Shown: positions 15,600-24,061, counted from the stretch's first letter. The stretch: DNA of 51,625 nucleotides from an uncultured Oscillospiraceae bacterium (GCA_902478605.1 CABSLQ010000013.1:1-51625), one strand, 5' to 3'. Made by a program: numbers and translations. The notes: generated from the sequence alone by a model not told the origin.

Positions 15600-16516
15600 A
15601 AACCGCTTCCTGTACAAAGCCGACCAGCCGCGGCGCTCTCCTTTTGGCGCTGCTGTGTCTGGTGCTGACCGCCTTTCCCCTTTTTGGCCGCGCCGACACA
15701 GGGCCCAAGCCAACGCTCACCATTGTGGTGGAGCATCCGCCGCAGGAGGAATATTATCTCGATTTATTGCTGCCCGAAAAAAAGGGGAGCTTTGACAATC
15801 TGCAGGAGCATCGGGATGAGTATGACGCCGCCAAGCTGGAGCGGCTTCATTCTCTCGAGAAAGAGGGCTGGTATCCCGCGCTGGCCGGATATACTGCAGC
15901 CCCCTTGTTTGGCGATCTGATCGGTGAACGGGACGGCGAGACGATGCGGCATGTTTTTTCGTATCACGGCGTACCTGATCGTTTCCGCATCGCCATTGTC
16001 ACGCCGGACAACCGCCTCATCGTTTCGGACGAGGTGCAGACCAAGGCTTTTTACGCTGTGGTTTCCTGCGATTATGCTGCCGCAGATCTCGCCGCCGCGG
16101 AGCAGGATCCGGTGCGGCCCGATCCCTCCTTCGTCGATTATCATCCCCGCTGGTGGCTGGATTATCTGCGGCAGTTCGCCGCCACCTGTCTGCCCACGCT
16201 GCTCATTGAGGGGATACTGCTGCTCCTTTTCCGCTTTTCACTGCGGCGCAACGCCGCGCTTTTCCTCGGCGTCAATGTCGGCACCCAGCTTCTGCTGACC
16301 GCACTGAGCGGCACCGTATTCCTGTTTTGCGGCCTGGAGGAAGCCCTGTGGTCCGTGCTGGCGGCGGAGGCAGGAATATTCCTGATCGAAACGCTTGTCT
16401 ATGCCCGCCGGCTCAGAGGGCATACGCCGCGACGGCGGATCCTCTATGCACTGGCAGCCAATGCGGCCAGTGCGCTGGCCGGTTTTCTCTCCCTCTTTAT
16501 TTCAGGTGTCTGGTAA
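15596..16516 (+). CDS. Predicted membrane protein, unknown function
   Basis: I do not recognise this 306-aa protein. A signal peptide or first membrane helix lies at about 13-33 (ALLLALLCLVLTAFPLFG). An external domain of roughly 160 residues follows, beginning with PTLTIVVEHPPQEEYYLDLLLP. Four hydrophobic helices form the C-terminal third (about 200-300), with Arg-rich loops (RFSLRRN, YARRLRGHTPRRR). No catalytic motif stands out. It is coupled by a 4-bp overlap to the PflX-type radical SAM gene and is 40 bp ahead of an acetyltransferase gene. The protein may belong with envelope functions, but that is a guess from topology only. Confidence 0.7.
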   Translation: MKTASCTKPTSRGALLLALLCLVLTAFPLFGRADTGPKPTLTIVVEHPPQEEYYLDLLLPEKKGSFDNLQEHRDEYDAAKLERLHSLEKEGWYPALAGYTAAPLFGDLIGERDGETMRHVFSYHGVPDRFRIAIVTPDNRLIVSDEVQTKAFYAVVSCDYAAADLAAAEQDPVRPDPSFVDYHPRWWLDYLRQFAATCLPTLLIEGILLLLFRFSLRRNAALFLGVNVGTQLLLTALSGTVFLFCGLEEALWSVLAAEAGIFLIETLVYARRLRGHTPRRRILYALAANAASALAGFLSLFISGVW

Positions 16517-16556
16517 AGCCTCGCGGCTTTTTAATTACAGCAAAGGAGTGTATACT

Positions 16557-17168
16557 GTGGAATTGGATGAAATCAAAGCCCGCATGCATGACGGGCGCCT
16601 CTATCTCTGCGCGGACGAGGCGCTCATGGCGGAGCAGCAGCAATGCCTCGAAAGGCTGTACGACTTCAACGCCACCCGCCCTTCCGAACAGGCCAGGCGG
16701 CAGCAGCTCATGAAGGAGATGCTGGCCGAGTGCAGCGAAGGCTGCTACATCGAGCCGCCGCTGCATGCCAACTGGGGCGGCCGGCATGTGCATTTCGGCA
16801 ACAACGTTTACGCAAACTTCAGTCTGACGCTGGTGGACGATGACCACATTTATATCGGCAACAACGTGCTCATTGCCCCCAATGTCACCATTGCCACCGC
16901 CACCCATCCCATCCATCCCGAGCTGCGCCGGCAGACGGCCCAGTATAACCTGCCGGTTCATATCGGCGATAACGTGTGGATCGGCGCGGGCAGCGTGATT
17001 CTGCCCGGCGTGACCATCGGGGAAAACAGCGTCATCGGTGCGGGCAGCGTGGTCACCCGCGACATTCCGGCCAACGTCGTGGCGGTGGGCAATCCCTGCC
17101 GCGTGCTTCGCGAAATCAGCGAGCACGACATGCACTATTATGACAAAACGCGGCCGATCGATATCTGA
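16557..17168 (+). CDS. Maltose/galactoside O-acetyltransferase family
   Basis: A left-handed beta-helix acetyltransferase (203 aa) of the Maa/LacA/NodL type, using acetyl-CoA to acetylate sugars. The N-terminal helical cap (1-65) contains FNATRPSEQARRQQLMKEML. The hexapeptide repeats run from about 70 to 185, with YIGNNVLIAPNVTIATATHP carrying the catalytic His, then HIGDNVWIGAGSVILPGVTIG and NSVIGAGSVVTRDIPANVVAVGNPCRV. The start is GTG 16557, placed 6 nt after AAAGGAGTG; the frame is open further upstream but overlaps the preceding gene. The sugar acceptor cannot be read from sequence. Confidence 0.92.
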   Translation: MELDEIKARMHDGRLYLCADEALMAEQQQCLERLYDFNATRPSEQARRQQLMKEMLAECSEGCYIEPPLHANWGGRHVHFGNNVYANFSLTLVDDDHIYIGNNVLIAPNVTIATATHPIHPELRRQTAQYNLPVHIGDNVWIGAGSVILPGVTIGENSVIGAGSVVTRDIPANVVAVGNPCRVLREISEHDMHYYDKTRPIDI

Positions 17169-17172
17169 AAAA

Positions 17173-17236
17173 GCTTGAAGCCACCCCCATGAAACATGCG
17201 GGCCACGATTTGTGGCCCGCATGTTTGTGTTCAAGC
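17173..17236. terminator. Bidirectional terminator
   Basis: A perfect 15-bp stem (17192-17206 with 17212-17226, 5-nt loop) nested in an outer GCTTGAA/TTCAAGC pair (17173-17179 and 17230-17236). It separates the converging acetyltransferase and FtsX-type genes. Confidence 0.85.
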
Positions 17237-17243
17237 GTATTTT

Positions 17244-19859
17244 TTACAGGTTCAGCCGAACCGTTTCGGCCGGGGTGCCGCGCAGGATGGTGCGGGCGGG
17301 CAGGAACGCGGTCAGCACCGCCAGCGCCATGCAGACGAGGCAGCTTGCCAGCAGCATGGCGGGGGCAAGCGTCTGATACCAGCCCCTTACAAAGTGCGGA
17401 AACACAAGCATGCATGCACCGGTGCCCACCACCGAGGCCAGCAGCCCGAACACCGCCCCTTCCCCGGCGAACTGCCGGAGGATCTGCCCTTTTGTCATGC
17501 CGATACAGCGCAGGAGGCCGATCTCATGGGTGCGGTTATACAGGCGGTTGGTCACCGTGTTGAGAAGTCCCAGCATGCCGAGCGCCAGCAGCGAAATGGT
17601 CAGCGCGAACATGACGGTGACGGACAGACGGTACACACGCTGTTCCGCCTGATTGATTTCCGTTTTGGTGGACACCTGACAGGAGGGGTAGCGGGAGACG
17701 GCCAGCTGCTTAATAAGCGCTTCGCCTTCCCCAATATTTGTTTCGGGCGGGAAATAGACGGCCTGGCCATCCAGACCGTACGGCAGGCCGAGCGTTTCGA
17801 GCGCCCCCTCCCCCATCACCATGCCGCAGGGGCCTCCGCTGTTGGAGTAAATGGGCGGCAGCTCCCGCACAATCGCACCGATGCGCACCGTCCGGCTCTG
17901 TTTCTGATAGGGTTCCCCCTCGTGCAGCTCCACCCAGGTAAAGGTGAGCGTGTCGCCCGCCTTCCAGGCGGCGTTGCGTAAAACGGTTGTATTCGGCGTA
18001 ATGACGGGATTGTTTCGCATGGGTTCGACGCTTGTATGCATACGATTCTCGTCGTACTCGATGGTCAGCGCGTAATCTGGCATGCACAGCACGATTTCCT
18101 CCCCGCGCCGGATAGCCTCTATGTCGATGCGGCCCTGCGTCACATAGGGCTGCAGCTGGGCGAGCAGCGCGTCATCCAAAACGGAAACGGAAGGGTACAG
18201 CAGGTATTCTTCTTCATCATATCCATATTGCAGCTGCATTTCCGTCTCGTAGTTGCTGAATTTTGAGCCGCTCGATATGCCCAGCCGCTCATAATCTAGT
18301 CGATAATACCCGTTGAGATACTCGTCGCATCTGTCTTCCGGCACAAGCCAGCGAAACAAGGGATCGATTCCGGCCGACTGTTCGGCTCCCGGGATACGCT
18401 GACGCACATCGTCAAACAGGCCGGTGAAATCCGGCGCCTCCGGCGTATCCAAATCCAGGGCAAAGACAGGCTCGGTCAGCTTGGGCGGCGTCAGCGTCAC
18501 GTTGGGCGTCCGATAATCCGATTGATAGGCGTTCAGGTAATAGAGCATGGTGAAGTTGAAGGTGATGATCACCAGCGAAAAGGACAGCGCCGTGAGCGCC
18601 GTTTTCCCTTTGGATTTGCGCAGCGAAAGGAAAACCAGCGAAACGGGACGCATCGACACCCGCCGCGCCTTTTGCTTGCGCCGGAAGGGAACGGGCCGCA
18701 CACCGGCGATGGGGGCGCTGCGCGACGCGTGCAGCGCAGGAAGAAGTACCGACAGCCATATGCATACCCCGCTTATCCCCACCGCCAGCAGCAGGAGCCA
18801 CCCGTTGAAGCGGTAATACAGCGTGCTTTGCCCCAGCGCCGAAAACAGTTGCAGCGCCCCGAAGGAAGCCGGCACGCCGAGCAGCAGCCCCACGGGTATC
18901 CCTATCAAGCTGAGTAGCAGCGCTTCGGCATAGATATACCCGCGCGCCTGCTTTTTGGTTGCGCCGATGCTGCGCAGCAGGGCGATCTGCTCCCGCCGCT
19001 TATCCACCGACATAAGGAACCCGTTGAGCAGAATGGACATCATGCATATTAGGACAATGCCGCCGAGCAGGGCACTGATTCCCAGTGCCCCGCGGGCCGC
19101 CTCGCCCATGCCGAAATGGCTGAGGTGCGCATATACGGTATAGTTGATCGCGCGATAGCCGCGCAGCCGCGTCCAGAGGGTGTCAAAGTCCTTGTCCCGG
19201 CAGTCGAGCAGCAGGGTCACCGCCGCCGTTTCGGACAGGGCGTCTGCCCCCTGTTCCGACAGGATAGCCGAAACCAGCGGCACGACGTCGGCGTTTTCCG
19301 TCCCGGCGTAGGAATACTCGCTGCTCCACACCGCACTGTAATTTTCGAGCAGCCCCACCACCCGGTATGTCCGCCGCACCGTGTTGCCCGCGGCCGTCGT
19401 GATGTCCAGCGTGACCGGCCCGCCCTCTGTATAATCTTGCTGGCACAGCCGCGTATACGTGCCGCTTTCCAGCACGATTTCGTCCGCCGCCAGCGGCAGA
19501 CGCCCTGCCGCCAGGCGCAGATGCCCGAGCGCCATCGCCTCCTCCGAGATGGTGCCCACACCGAAGGAATCCCCGTCCGGCGGTGCAGCCGTTCCGTAAA
19601 CGGCTATATGCCCAATCCGTGTCCAGACCGTCTGCTTTTCCATCTGCTGCAGTTCTTCGTCGGTCAGGTTCCAGGCCACCGCCTTCTGCTCGCCGTACAA
19701 ATCCCGGTTTTGGGAGTCGATGGTATACAGCGCGCTGTACCCCACCTCCCCCATCACCACGAGGAACAGCACCGCCAGTGCGATGGTGGAGATCAGCAGG
19801 GCGCTCGAGCGCCGGCGGCTTTTCAGCCCGGCCCACGCCAGGAAAAACAACCGTTTCAA
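17244..19859 (-). CDS. FtsX-family ABC transporter permease, two FtsX domains
   Basis: An 871-aa permease of the MacB/LolC-like FtsX superfamily. The first membrane helix is at about 17-40. The first FtsX domain lies at about 255-375 (GISALLGGIVLICMMSILLNGFLMSVDKRREQ; LLRSIGATKKQARGYIYAEA), and the second at about 745-865 (MLGLLNTVTNRLYNRTHEIGLLRCIGMTKGQ). Large extracytoplasmic domains sit between helices (about 45-240 and 440-730). The duplicated LLRSIGxTKxQ/LLRCIGMTKGQ motifs mark the ATPase contact loops. It overlaps the ATPase gene by 4 bp. Such exporters move peptides, lipids or antimicrobials; the linked two-component system points to envelope stress or peptide-antibiotic response. Confidence 0.92.
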   Translation of the reverse strand: MKRLFFLAWAGLKSRRRSSALLISTIALAVLFLVVMGEVGYSALYTIDSQNRDLYGEQKAVAWNLTDEELQQMEKQTVWTRIGHIAVYGTAAPPDGDSFGVGTISEEAMALGHLRLAAGRLPLAADEIVLESGTYTRLCQQDYTEGGPVTLDITTAAGNTVRRTYRVVGLLENYSAVWSSEYSYAGTENADVVPLVSAILSEQGADALSETAAVTLLLDCRDKDFDTLWTRLRGYRAINYTVYAHLSHFGMGEAARGALGISALLGGIVLICMMSILLNGFLMSVDKRREQIALLRSIGATKKQARGYIYAEALLLSLIGIPVGLLLGVPASFGALQLFSALGQSTLYYRFNGWLLLLAVGISGVCIWLSVLLPALHASRSAPIAGVRPVPFRRKQKARRVSMRPVSLVFLSLRKSKGKTALTALSFSLVIITFNFTMLYYLNAYQSDYRTPNVTLTPPKLTEPVFALDLDTPEAPDFTGLFDDVRQRIPGAEQSAGIDPLFRWLVPEDRCDEYLNGYYRLDYERLGISSGSKFSNYETEMQLQYGYDEEEYLLYPSVSVLDDALLAQLQPYVTQGRIDIEAIRRGEEIVLCMPDYALTIEYDENRMHTSVEPMRNNPVITPNTTVLRNAAWKAGDTLTFTWVELHEGEPYQKQSRTVRIGAIVRELPPIYSNSGGPCGMVMGEGALETLGLPYGLDGQAVYFPPETNIGEGEALIKQLAVSRYPSCQVSTKTEINQAEQRVYRLSVTVMFALTISLLALGMLGLLNTVTNRLYNRTHEIGLLRCIGMTKGQILRQFAGEGAVFGLLASVVGTGACMLVFPHFVRGWYQTLAPAMLLASCLVCMALAVLTAFLPARTILRGTPAETVRLNL

Positions 19860-20545
19860 AGCCCGTTCACCCCCGCATCGCCGGTGACGCAGCCGTCATC
19901 GAGGGTGATCGCCCGATCCGAGCCTTCTGCAATCTGCCGGTCGTGGGTGACCATGATAAGCGTTTGATGAAACCGCAGGCGCGACAGGTGCAGCAGCTCC
20001 AGCACCTCCGCCCCCGATTTGCCGTCGAGATTGCCGGTCGGCTCATCCGCCAGGATAACGGCGGGTTTGGTGATGAGGGCACGGGCGATGGCGACCCGCT
20101 GCTGCTGTCCGCCTGACAGCTCGCCCGCGTAATAGGACAGCCGATCCTCCAGCCCCAGCGTGGCCACGATTTCCTCAAAATACGGCTTATCCACCCGGCG
20201 GCCATCCAGCTGCATCGGCAGCAGTATGTTCTGGCAGGCGGTCAGCTCGGGCATCAGATTATAAAACTGGAACACAAACCCGACACGCCGGCGGCGAAAG
20301 ATGGTGCGTTCGCTGTCCGACATATCGTAAAGCTGCCGCCCTTCGATGGCAACTGTCCCCGCCGACGGTGTGTCCAGCCCGCCCAGCAGATGCAGCAGCG
20401 TGGATTTGCCCGAGCCTGAGCGCCCCACAATGGCGGTAAAGCTCCCCTCTTCAAAGGAAAGACTGCACCGCGCGAGGGCCCGCACCGTGTTTTCGCCCTT
20501 GCCGTAGATTTTGGACAGATCCTTTGTCTCCACGATCCTTCCCAT
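19856..20545 (-). CDS. ABC transporter ATP-binding protein (LolD/MacB type)
   Basis: A 229-aa ATPase partner of the FtsX-type permease. Walker A is GRSGSGKST (41-49). The sequence after it, LLHLLGGLDTPSAG, is typical of the LolD/SalX group. The Q-loop region is FVFQFYNLMPELT, the signature is ELSGGQQQRVAIARAL, Walker B AVILADEPTGNLD, and the switch His is in MVTHDRQIA. ATG 20545 is 8 nt after AAAGGG; a GTG at 20554 lies too close to it. The promoter region carries the repeat shared with the response-regulator promoter, so transcription is probably activated by that regulator. Confidence 0.94.
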   Translation of the reverse strand: MGRIVETKDLSKIYGKGENTVRALARCSLSFEEGSFTAIVGRSGSGKSTLLHLLGGLDTPSAGTVAIEGRQLYDMSDSERTIFRRRRVGFVFQFYNLMPELTACQNILLPMQLDGRRVDKPYFEEIVATLGLEDRLSYYAGELSGGQQQRVAIARALITKPAVILADEPTGNLDGKSGAEVLELLHLSRLRFHQTLIMVTHDRQIAEGSDRAITLDDGCVTGDAGVNGL

Positions 20546-20576
20546 GTTCTTCACCCTTTCCGGACGTTATGTCCGC

Positions 20577-20582
20577 AGTATA
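20577..20582 (-). promoter_or_regulatory. -10 box of the ABC exporter operon
   Basis: TATACT on the minus strand (20582-20577), 31 bp from the ATPase start. No good -35 stands 17 bp upstream, and a CTTACG/CTTAAG repeat ends 23 bp upstream, as expected for an activator-dependent promoter. Confidence 0.65.
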
Positions 20583-20605
20583 CCGCAAACAGGCGGGAAA
20601 GACCA

Positions 20606-20621
20606 CTTAAGAAATCGTAAG
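20606..20621 (-). promoter_or_regulatory. Putative response-regulator operator (exporter)
   Basis: Read on the minus strand, CTTACGATTTCTTAAG: two CTTA[C/A]G half-sites with a 10-bp period, one helical turn, typical of OmpR-family sites. A second copy with 14 of 16 identical bases lies at 22287-22302 ahead of the response-regulator gene, with nearly the same distance to its TATACT box (23 versus 24 bp). Confidence 0.7.
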
Positions 20622-20623
20622 CT

Positions 20624-21562
20624 TCAGCAATGGTCCACCTGCTGCATGGCGGGAAGGGTCATCACGATGGCCAGTCCATCCGGTTCCCGGACGGCACGAA
20701 TCTGCCCCTTGTGCCGCTTCAGAATGCTCTGCGTCATGGACAGCCCGATGCCGAATCCCTGCCCCTTTGCCTGCTTTGCCCGGTAAAAGCGCCGGAAGAG
20801 GCTGGCCAGCTCCTCATCGGACAAGGCCGGACAGGAGTTGGACACCTTCACGATCACCGTCCTGTCCGCCTGTTGGGCGGAGAGGGTAACCGGCCGCGCC
20901 CCATCGGTATAGTCCAGGGCGTTGAGCAGGACATTGAGCAGCGCCTGGGACAGCCATTTGCGATCGCAGCGGATGGACAGTCCGGGGGCCGGGTGCCGTT
21001 CGATCGGCACGGCGGACAGCGGCCGGGCCTGCTGCGCGGCCTGCACCACGCCGTCCAGCAGCTCCTCCGCCGGAAAGGATTCTAAGCGGAGGGAGACCGC
21101 GTCGGTATCCAGCTTTGCCAGCTCGAGCAGCGTGCGGATAAGCTCGTCCATACGCTCGGCCAGATGGATGCAGCTGTGCAGCTGTTCCCGGCGTGCCGGA
21201 GCCGCCTCCCCTGCTTCCAGTACATCAAGATAGGTCAGCAGTCCCGTCAGCGGGGTTTTCAGCTGGTGTGAGACGTCGGCGATGAAGGCCTTGATGGCCT
21301 GCTTGTCCTCCTCCAGACGGTGCACCATTCCTTCGGTGCGCCGGACGATCAGCTCGAGCTGGCCGGCCAGGATGCTCAGCTCCCCTTCCCGGAAGGGGGA
21401 CAAATCGGCGGTGGTTTCCCCGCGCATGAGGGCATCTATCGTCCGGTTCAGCCGGCGCACCCGCCGAAGATAACGGCGCCGTTCGGTGCCTTGCCCCGCC
21501 AGGAAGCCAAGGACGCCAAACCCCGCGCCGACCAGCAGGATAAGCCACGCATTACTCCCCAT
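20624..21562 (-). CDS. Sensor histidine kinase without an extracytoplasmic sensor domain
   Basis: A 312-aa kinase. A single hydrophobic N-terminal helix (about 5-23) is followed directly by a HAMP-like linker and the dimer/phosphoacceptor domain with H99 in FIADVSHQLKTPLTGLL. The ATPase domain has the N-box NVLLNALDYTD, a SNSCPALSDEEL segment and the G-box GFGIGLSMTQ. With only one membrane helix and no extracellular loop, it cannot bind an external ligand itself in the usual way; it may be switched by the adjacent ABC exporter, as known for Bce-type kinases, but that is inference. ATG 21562 follows GGAGGG and overlaps the regulator gene by 11 bp. Confidence 0.92.
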   Translation of the reverse strand: MGSNAWLILLVGAGFGVLGFLAGQGTERRRYLRRVRRLNRTIDALMRGETTADLSPFREGELSILAGQLELIVRRTEGMVHRLEEDKQAIKAFIADVSHQLKTPLTGLLTYLDVLEAGEAAPARREQLHSCIHLAERMDELIRTLLELAKLDTDAVSLRLESFPAEELLDGVVQAAQQARPLSAVPIERHPAPGLSIRCDRKWLSQALLNVLLNALDYTDGARPVTLSAQQADRTVIVKVSNSCPALSDEELASLFRRFYRAKQAKGQGFGIGLSMTQSILKRHKGQIRAVREPDGLAIVMTLPAMQQVDHC

Positions 21563-22235
21563 CGTTTTCCCTCCAACCGTAGCCCTCGCCCCGCACGGTG
21601 ACCAGCCGGCCGCTGCCCGCGCCGAGCTTCGCGCGCAGGCGGCTGATATGCACCGAGAGCGTGTTTTCGTCGAGGTACTCGCCTCCCGATTCCCAAATGG
21701 CGTGCAGCAGCTCTTCCCGCGGCACAATCTGTTCCGCACGCCTGGCCAGCGTATGCAGAATGCGGTATTCAATGGGGGTCAGCGGAAGCAAAGCGTCCCG
21801 TAAATAACAGCACTGGCGATCGGGATCAAACCGCAGATCGCCCGCCGTCAGACCCGTTTCCTGTCCGGTGCGGCTGCGGCGCAGCAGCGCCCGGATGCGG
21901 GAAAGCAGGATTTGCGCACGGAAGGGCTTGGTCACGTAATCGTCCGCCCCGCTGTCGAGTCCGCGCAGTATGTCCTCGTCTTCGTCGCGGCAGGTCAGAA
22001 ACAGGATGGGCACCGTGCCGCCGCGGTGCCGTATCTCCCGGCACAGATCCAGGCCCGAGCCGTCCGGCAGCACCATATCGAGCACGAGCAGATCGGGCGT
22101 ACCGCTGCCCAGCCGGACTCTTGCCTCCTGTACGCAGGCACAGCCCGTGACGGCATATCCCTCCTGCTCCAGCAGGCGGGACACACCATCCCGGATAAAC
22201 GCATCGTCTTCCACAAGCCAAATGGCGGTTTTCAT
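21552..22235 (-). CDS. OmpR-family response regulator
   Basis: A 227-aa two-domain regulator. The receiver domain has the acidic pair at D10/D11, the phosphoacceptor D53 in LLVLDMVLPDG, T81 and K103 in YVTKPFR. The C-terminal winged helix (about 130-225) includes LTPIEYRILHTL and TLSVHISRLRAKLG. ATG 22235 is 8 nt after AGAGGAG; the ATG 6 nt upstream (22241) is too close. The gene is first in a regulator-kinase operon and its own promoter carries the operator-like repeat, so it is probably autoregulated and also drives the ABC exporter. Confidence 0.94.
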   Translation of the reverse strand: MKTAIWLVEDDAFIRDGVSRLLEQEGYAVTGCACVQEARVRLGSGTPDLLVLDMVLPDGSGLDLCREIRHRGGTVPILFLTCRDEDEDILRGLDSGADDYVTKPFRAQILLSRIRALLRRSRTGQETGLTAGDLRFDPDRQCCYLRDALLPLTPIEYRILHTLARRAEQIVPREELLHAIWESGGEYLDENTLSVHISRLRAKLGAGSGRLVTVRGEGYGWRENDGE

Positions 22236-22256
22236 GTGCATCGCTCCTCTGTCCCC

Positions 22257-22262
22257 AGTATA
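22257..22262 (-). promoter_or_regulatory. -10 box of the two-component operon
   Basis: TATACT on the minus strand (22262-22257), 22 bp from the regulator start, 24 bp downstream of the second CTTACG/CTTAAG repeat. The arrangement copies that of the exporter promoter. Confidence 0.65.
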
Positions 22263-22286
22263 CCATAAAGCCGCCATGGAATAAAC

Positions 22287-22302
22287 CTTAAGAATCCGTA
22301 AG
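22287..22302 (-). promoter_or_regulatory. Putative response-regulator operator (autoregulation)
   Basis: Read on the minus strand, CTTACGGATTCTTAAG, the second copy of the 10-bp-period repeat seen at 20606-20621. It also lies only 5 bp from the -35 box of the divergent promoter at 22308, so the regulator could act on the plus-strand gene as well. Confidence 0.7.
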
Positions 22303-22307
22303 GCAGG

Positions 22308-22336
22308 TTGCGATCGTGGAATTTTTATGCTATATT
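22308..22336 (+). promoter_or_regulatory. Promoter of the MalF/MalG-like fusion gene
   Basis: TTGCGA (22308-22313), 17-bp spacer, extended TGC-TATATT (22331-22336), 24 bp before the GTG start. Confidence 0.7.
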
Positions 22337-22360
22337 TTACTATATATGTGGAGGTGAGGA

Positions 22361-24058
22361 GTGGTAATATTGGAACACAATCGTGCAAATTTTCCCTATA
22401 TGCGTCAACCGCTGCCGAAAAGCGGCGCGGAGCGGCCGGTCCTGCATCATCCGGCATGGTGGCTGCTTTTTCTTCCCGCCCTGCTGGCGGCGTTGCTTTT
22501 CGGCATCATCCCGCTGGGACGCACCTTGTATTACAGCTTTACCTACTTCAACATGCTGGAAACGCCGACATTTATCGGCCTGCAGAATTATGCGCGGATC
22601 CTGACCGATGAGCTGGCGGGCAAGGCGATAGGCAATACCCTTTTCACCCTGCTGCTGGCGGGAGGGGCGGCTTTGCTCTTCGGCTGGCTTTTCGGCAGCA
22701 CAGCTGCCCGTCTGCCGCTGCCGGTGGGCATGGTGCTGGCGGTGCTGCTGGGAAGCGCGTCGCTGTGTGCCCTGTTCCCCTCCTGGGCACAGATTCTTTT
22801 TTCAGGCGATCGATACGGCCTGCTCAATATCTGGCTGAAGACGGAGGAACCGGTCCCCTGGCTGTCGCTGTATGCGAACGGGATACAATGTCTGCTGCTG
22901 TTTCTCCTGTGCCTGGCGCCGGCCTATCTGATCTTTTACATCGGCGGACGCTGCGGCCGGCGGCGGACCGCCTGGCATGTGGGGGTGACGGCCATACCGG
23001 CCCTGATGCTGATGGGATGGCAGGCGTCATCTCAAGTGGTGGGATTTCCGTCTGTCGACTACCAGGCGCACTGGCTGCCCGGTATGATAAAAGACTATGG
23101 CGACATGCGTTTCGACATTGGCTTTGCCAGCGCGCTGACAGTGGTTTGCCTCCTTGTGACGGCCGTGCTGATCGCGGTGGGGCATCTGTTGGTTTGGGGA
23201 GTTTCTTACCTGTATGCCCGCGTCATCCGGCCCAGGGGCATGAAATTGCCGCGCAGCCTCGCTTATGCCGGGGGAACGGCGGGACTGGCCGCCGGGATAT
23301 TGGCGCAGTTTCCGCTGATCCTTCTCATCGCTTTTGCGTTCAAACCGACAAATGAAGTGTTTCTGTTTCCGCCGCGGCTGTTTCCCAGCGAATCCACGAC
23401 GGAAAATTTCGCGTTGCTGGGCGAGATGATCGAGCTGTTCCCGCCTGTCATCATGTGGAGCAAGATTCCTTTTTATCTTCCTTTTTATTTGGTGTTTTCC
23501 ATGCTGCTCTTCGCCTTTTTCGTACTGCCCACCGCCGTCGGGCTGGCCTTTGTGCAGGGGCGCGGGAAAACAATCGCGGCGGCCGCCTGGTTCGTCCTTA
23601 CAGCAGGCTTTCCCGTCCTGTTCATGGGGGCATTATGGCTGATGCCGTTGCGGGAAAATCTATGGATAAATGCCCTCTGGGCTTATATGACCAGCCCGCT
23701 GATGCCGCTGAGCGTGCTGCTGACCGTCTGGATTCTGCGCCGCAGCGCGGACGACTGTCCCACCTTTACCGCCTGGTTCAGCCAGACAAAGCGGCTGGTG
23801 CTGACCGGCGCCGCGCTGCTTGCGACGGGATTGGGGTCGGCCCTTTCACTGATATTGGCGATGCAGCCCACCCCTTACAAAGCGAGGCTGCAATTTCCCC
23901 TGCAGAATCTCTTTTCCTCCGTATCGGGTGGCATGTCCCGCTGGAATACCAGCTGCGCCCTATCGCTCATTCTCTACAGCGTCGGCATACTGCTGGTGAT
24001 GGCCCTGACATCTGTTCTGCTCATGGAACGCAGGAAGCTCTTCCGGACGGAAGCATAG
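22361..24058 (+). CDS. MalF/MalG-like fused membrane protein, degenerate sugar ABC permease
   Basis: A 565-aa polytopic protein with about 12 hydrophobic segments. The N-terminal half reads like a MalF/MsmF permease: LFLPALLAALLFGIIPLGRT, then SFTYFNMLETPTFIGLQNYA, and later the YGLLNIWL and PWLS landmarks. The second half begins like MalG: LILLIAFAFKPTNEVFLFPP followed by RLFPSESTTENF. In both halves the cytoplasmic EAA loop (EAA...G), which docks the ATPase, is missing; the expected place in the first half holds GGRCGRRRTAWHVG. No ATPase or sugar-binding protein gene adjoins. The frame is intact over 565 codons, so it is not random decay. The start is GTG 22361 after GGAGGTGAGGA. It diverges from the two-component operon. 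Function unknown. Confidence 0.65.
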   Translation: MVILEHNRANFPYMRQPLPKSGAERPVLHHPAWWLLFLPALLAALLFGIIPLGRTLYYSFTYFNMLETPTFIGLQNYARILTDELAGKAIGNTLFTLLLAGGAALLFGWLFGSTAARLPLPVGMVLAVLLGSASLCALFPSWAQILFSGDRYGLLNIWLKTEEPVPWLSLYANGIQCLLLFLLCLAPAYLIFYIGGRCGRRRTAWHVGVTAIPALMLMGWQASSQVVGFPSVDYQAHWLPGMIKDYGDMRFDIGFASALTVVCLLVTAVLIAVGHLLVWGVSYLYARVIRPRGMKLPRSLAYAGGTAGLAAGILAQFPLILLIAFAFKPTNEVFLFPPRLFPSESTTENFALLGEMIELFPPVIMWSKIPFYLPFYLVFSMLLFAFFVLPTAVGLAFVQGRGKTIAAAAWFVLTAGFPVLFMGALWLMPLRENLWINALWAYMTSPLMPLSVLLTVWILRRSADDCPTFTAWFSQTKRLVLTGAALLATGLGSALSLILAMQPTPYKARLQFPLQNLFSSVSGGMSRWNTSCALSLILYSVGILLVMALTSVLLMERRKLFRTEA

Positions 24059-24061
24059 AAA

